Assembly (NCBI RefSeq): GCF_014651715.1
Contig: NZ_BMXK01000002.1
Span: 1-64,000, forward strand
Direction: 5' to 3'
DNA length: 64,000 nt
Origin: Zhihengliuella salsuginis
GTDB lineage: Bacteria; Actinomycetota; Actinomycetes; Actinomycetales; Micrococcaceae
A program made the translations under genes and the position numbers. Of the stretch, positions 63,601 to 64,000 are shown one piece after another. A model generated the notes under the pieces. It had not been told where the DNA came from, searched no databases, and saw only the letters and a list, made by a program, of their open reading frames with translations. The stretch's first letter is position 1; the number at the start of each line of letters is the position of its first letter.

Positions 63601-63674
63601 TGGAGGAGGACTACCGCAGGGCGACGCGTTTGGCCCGGCAGGTTTTCGAGCGCCATTTCTACGGATTCAATTAA
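60666..63674 (+). CDS. glnE: Glutamine synthetase adenylyltransferase GlnE
   Basis: A 1002-residue bifunctional enzyme that adds AMP to and removes it from glutamine synthetase. It has two nucleotidyltransferase cores: GMGKCGARELNYISDVDVIYVH (about 213) and AMGRQGGQEISYGSDADVMYVH (about 718), each followed by a helical nucleotidyl-binding domain, with LGPGGLRDVEFTVQLLQL and LGRGGLSDVEWLVQIIQM motifs. GTG 60666 is taken; the same frame runs into glnA2 (from 60438), which is a shadow. Start context is weak and it probably depends on translation of glnA2. No PII gene is in the window. Confidence 0.95.
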   Translation: MFSTRDFITAGFDDVERARRFLEAPELAESSRGHLLEGLSTAADPDLALLSLVRLAERAPEVVGFVADDRIRPRLFRLLGASEALAEFLLRHPDQLALIELDDAACSQQSAGELRRRALESVGAEGPDGRWVAAEAGAEGAQALRVAYRAEVVRIALRDLNAADPLAVMPSVGAELADAAAAAIEAALAVGRADLAEHFDPEDIARVRLSVIGMGKCGARELNYISDVDVIYVHAAEDLDESVAAGIAAALASAMAQIVGSSGIEPGLWEVDPNLRPEGKEGALSRTLESHMTYYQRWAQSWEFQALLKARHLAGDGELGRDYEAAVSPMIWSCSERDGFVESVQGMRRRVTDNIPQQEVARQIKLGPGGLRDVEFTVQLLQLVHGRVDASLHVRDTTGAIRELSEAGYIGRTDAIDFDSAYRYLRVLEHRIQLVHLRRTHLMPTKEAAQRALARAAQPPAAVKRHTAELLAKRWQQTKRQVKSLHERIFYRPLLATAANLSTDDVKLSPEAAQARLAALGYLDPQGAMRHIEALTAGVSRRASLQRQLLPVLLGWIAEGVSPDAGLLGFRRISERLGESPWYLGLLRDSNAAAERLCRILSSSRLLTDWLEVSPESVAWLGSDDELKPLRSEQLLRENSAKLRRHNNSESGMRLIRINRRREMLRTALAEGAGLIDVDEVGLSLSNADGACVQAALTVAEQEVEDESELLTDLVVIAMGRQGGQEISYGSDADVMYVHRPREGADAQVAQEQAARIATRISQLLTAPLRPAVPAEIKLTVDAALRPEGKQGALARSLDSYREYYRKWAVTWERQALLRARPMAGEAAVAAAFMEVVDEVRYGTGLSDDDRREIRRIKARVEAERLPRGADPALHVKLGRGGLSDVEWLVQIIQMEHAQSHPVLKTQSTRQALRAIAAEGILAGEDVQLLDSAWTLATRVRSATLIATGRPSDVLPRSWQDLEAVARWCGYEQGGGGHLEEDYRRATRLARQVFERHFYGFN

Positions 63675-63720
63675 TACACCCACGCGTCGCAGACAGTCTC
63701 CGTGTGGCATAAAACACATA

Positions 63721-63760
63721 ATAGCCAAAGAGTCTGCAAGGGTTGTTGAGAATTGGCTAT
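63721..63760. other. Inverted repeat after glnE
   Basis: ATAGCCAA (63721-63728) pairs with TTGGCTAT (63753-63760) across 24 nt. The 172-bp gap between glnE and the next gene is richer in A/T than the rest. It may be a weak terminator or an operator for the transporter gene; no T-run follows. Confidence 0.3.
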
Positions 63761-63846
63761 GGTAGATCCGTTATGCCCTCAGCCCACCGAAAGTGGAAGG
63801 ACCTGTGGCCGGCGAACGCTGAGAGCAAATCCGGCCATATCGACTT

Positions 63847-64000
63847 ATGAGCACACCTGAATCAACGCGAGACCTACTTCAAGCACTCCACAAAATCACC
63901 AAGCGCAAGCAGCGCCCACCGCGCGAAAAGGGCCTCGACAAGCTGATCTTCGGCATCGCCGGCGTTCTGGCGGTCGCCTTCGTCACCTGGGGTTTCGTTT
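63847..64000 (+). CDS. Probable BCCT-family transporter, 5' part
   Basis: Only the first 51 residues are in the window. They start MSTPESTRDLLQALHKITKRKQ, a basic cytosolic head, and enter the first TM helix with DKLIFGIAGVLAVAFVTWGFV. This resembles the first helix of BCCT-type choline/betaine/carnitine transporters (family pattern FG...AFV.WG), which take up osmoprotectants. The gene is cut by the window end. No ribosome binding site is seen before the ATG. The call rests on a short stretch. Confidence 0.55.
   Translation, partial: MSTPESTRDLLQALHKITKRKQRPPREKGLDKLIFGIAGVLAVAFVTWGFV

Overview
The window is a 64 kb chromosomal core segment of a high-GC actinobacterium. Frequent GTG starts, WhiB-free synteny mtrA-mtrB-lpqB-comF-hpf-secA, a division and cell wall (dcw) cluster without ftsA, murB or ddl, SepF/Wag31-type DivIVA, polyphosphate glucokinase and a GlnA2-GlnE pair all point to Actinobacteria. 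MurE lacks the Arg typical of diaminopimelate-adding enzymes, and together with the gene content this suggests Micrococcales, probably Micrococcaceae (lysine-type wall). The species cannot be named from sequence reading alone. I see no rRNA, tRNA, CRISPR array, insertion sequence or prophage.

Layout. 1-3.1 kb: a small zinc-finger-like hypothetical (-), chorismate mutase, a MetE-like protein without zinc ligands, and a membrane protein (-). 3.3-12.3 kb: MtrAB two-component system with lipoprotein LpqB, ComF-like phosphoribosyltransferase, long ribosome hibernation factor and SecA. 12.3-25 kb: Rv3235-family protein and a LysM membrane protein (-), an unknown protein, a SAF/CpaE-like pair, a 180-kDa NAD-glutamate dehydrogenase directly followed by a PdtaS-type histidine kinase, and a five-LysM lytic transglycosylase (-). 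25-28.7 kb: Rv2175c-type DNA-binding protein, polyprenyl synthase (-), DinB, DUF3040 protein. 29-49 kb: the dcw cluster mraZ-rsmH-ftsL-ftsI-murE-murF-mraY-murD-ftsW-murG-murC-ftsQ-ftsZ-pgeF-yggS-sepF-yggT-divIVA. 48.8-56 kb: lspA, rluD, dnaE, hisD, nrdR. 56-64 kb: ppgK (-), map (-), a 58-aa small protein, panB (-), glnA2, glnE and the start of a probable BCCT transporter.

How it works together. Most genes serve envelope growth: precursor synthesis (MurC-F, MraY, MurG), septal synthesis (FtsI, FtsW, FtsQ, FtsL), the ring (FtsZ, SepF) and polar growth (DivIVA). MtrAB is the known actinobacterial regulator of wall hydrolases, and a 9-bp-period repeat resembling MtrA sites lies upstream of the LysM/SLT hydrolase gene in this same window. 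The regulatory sites are the most informative part of the window: five 10-bp-spaced MraZ repeats on the mraZ promoter, a pair of NrdR boxes 32 bp apart before nrdR, and a set of genes whose start codon sits 6-8 nt after a TANNNT box with no Shine-Dalgarno, which predicts leaderless mRNAs. Several strong terminators separate convergent genes. I did not find a clearly new multi-gene system; the novelty candidates are regulatory.
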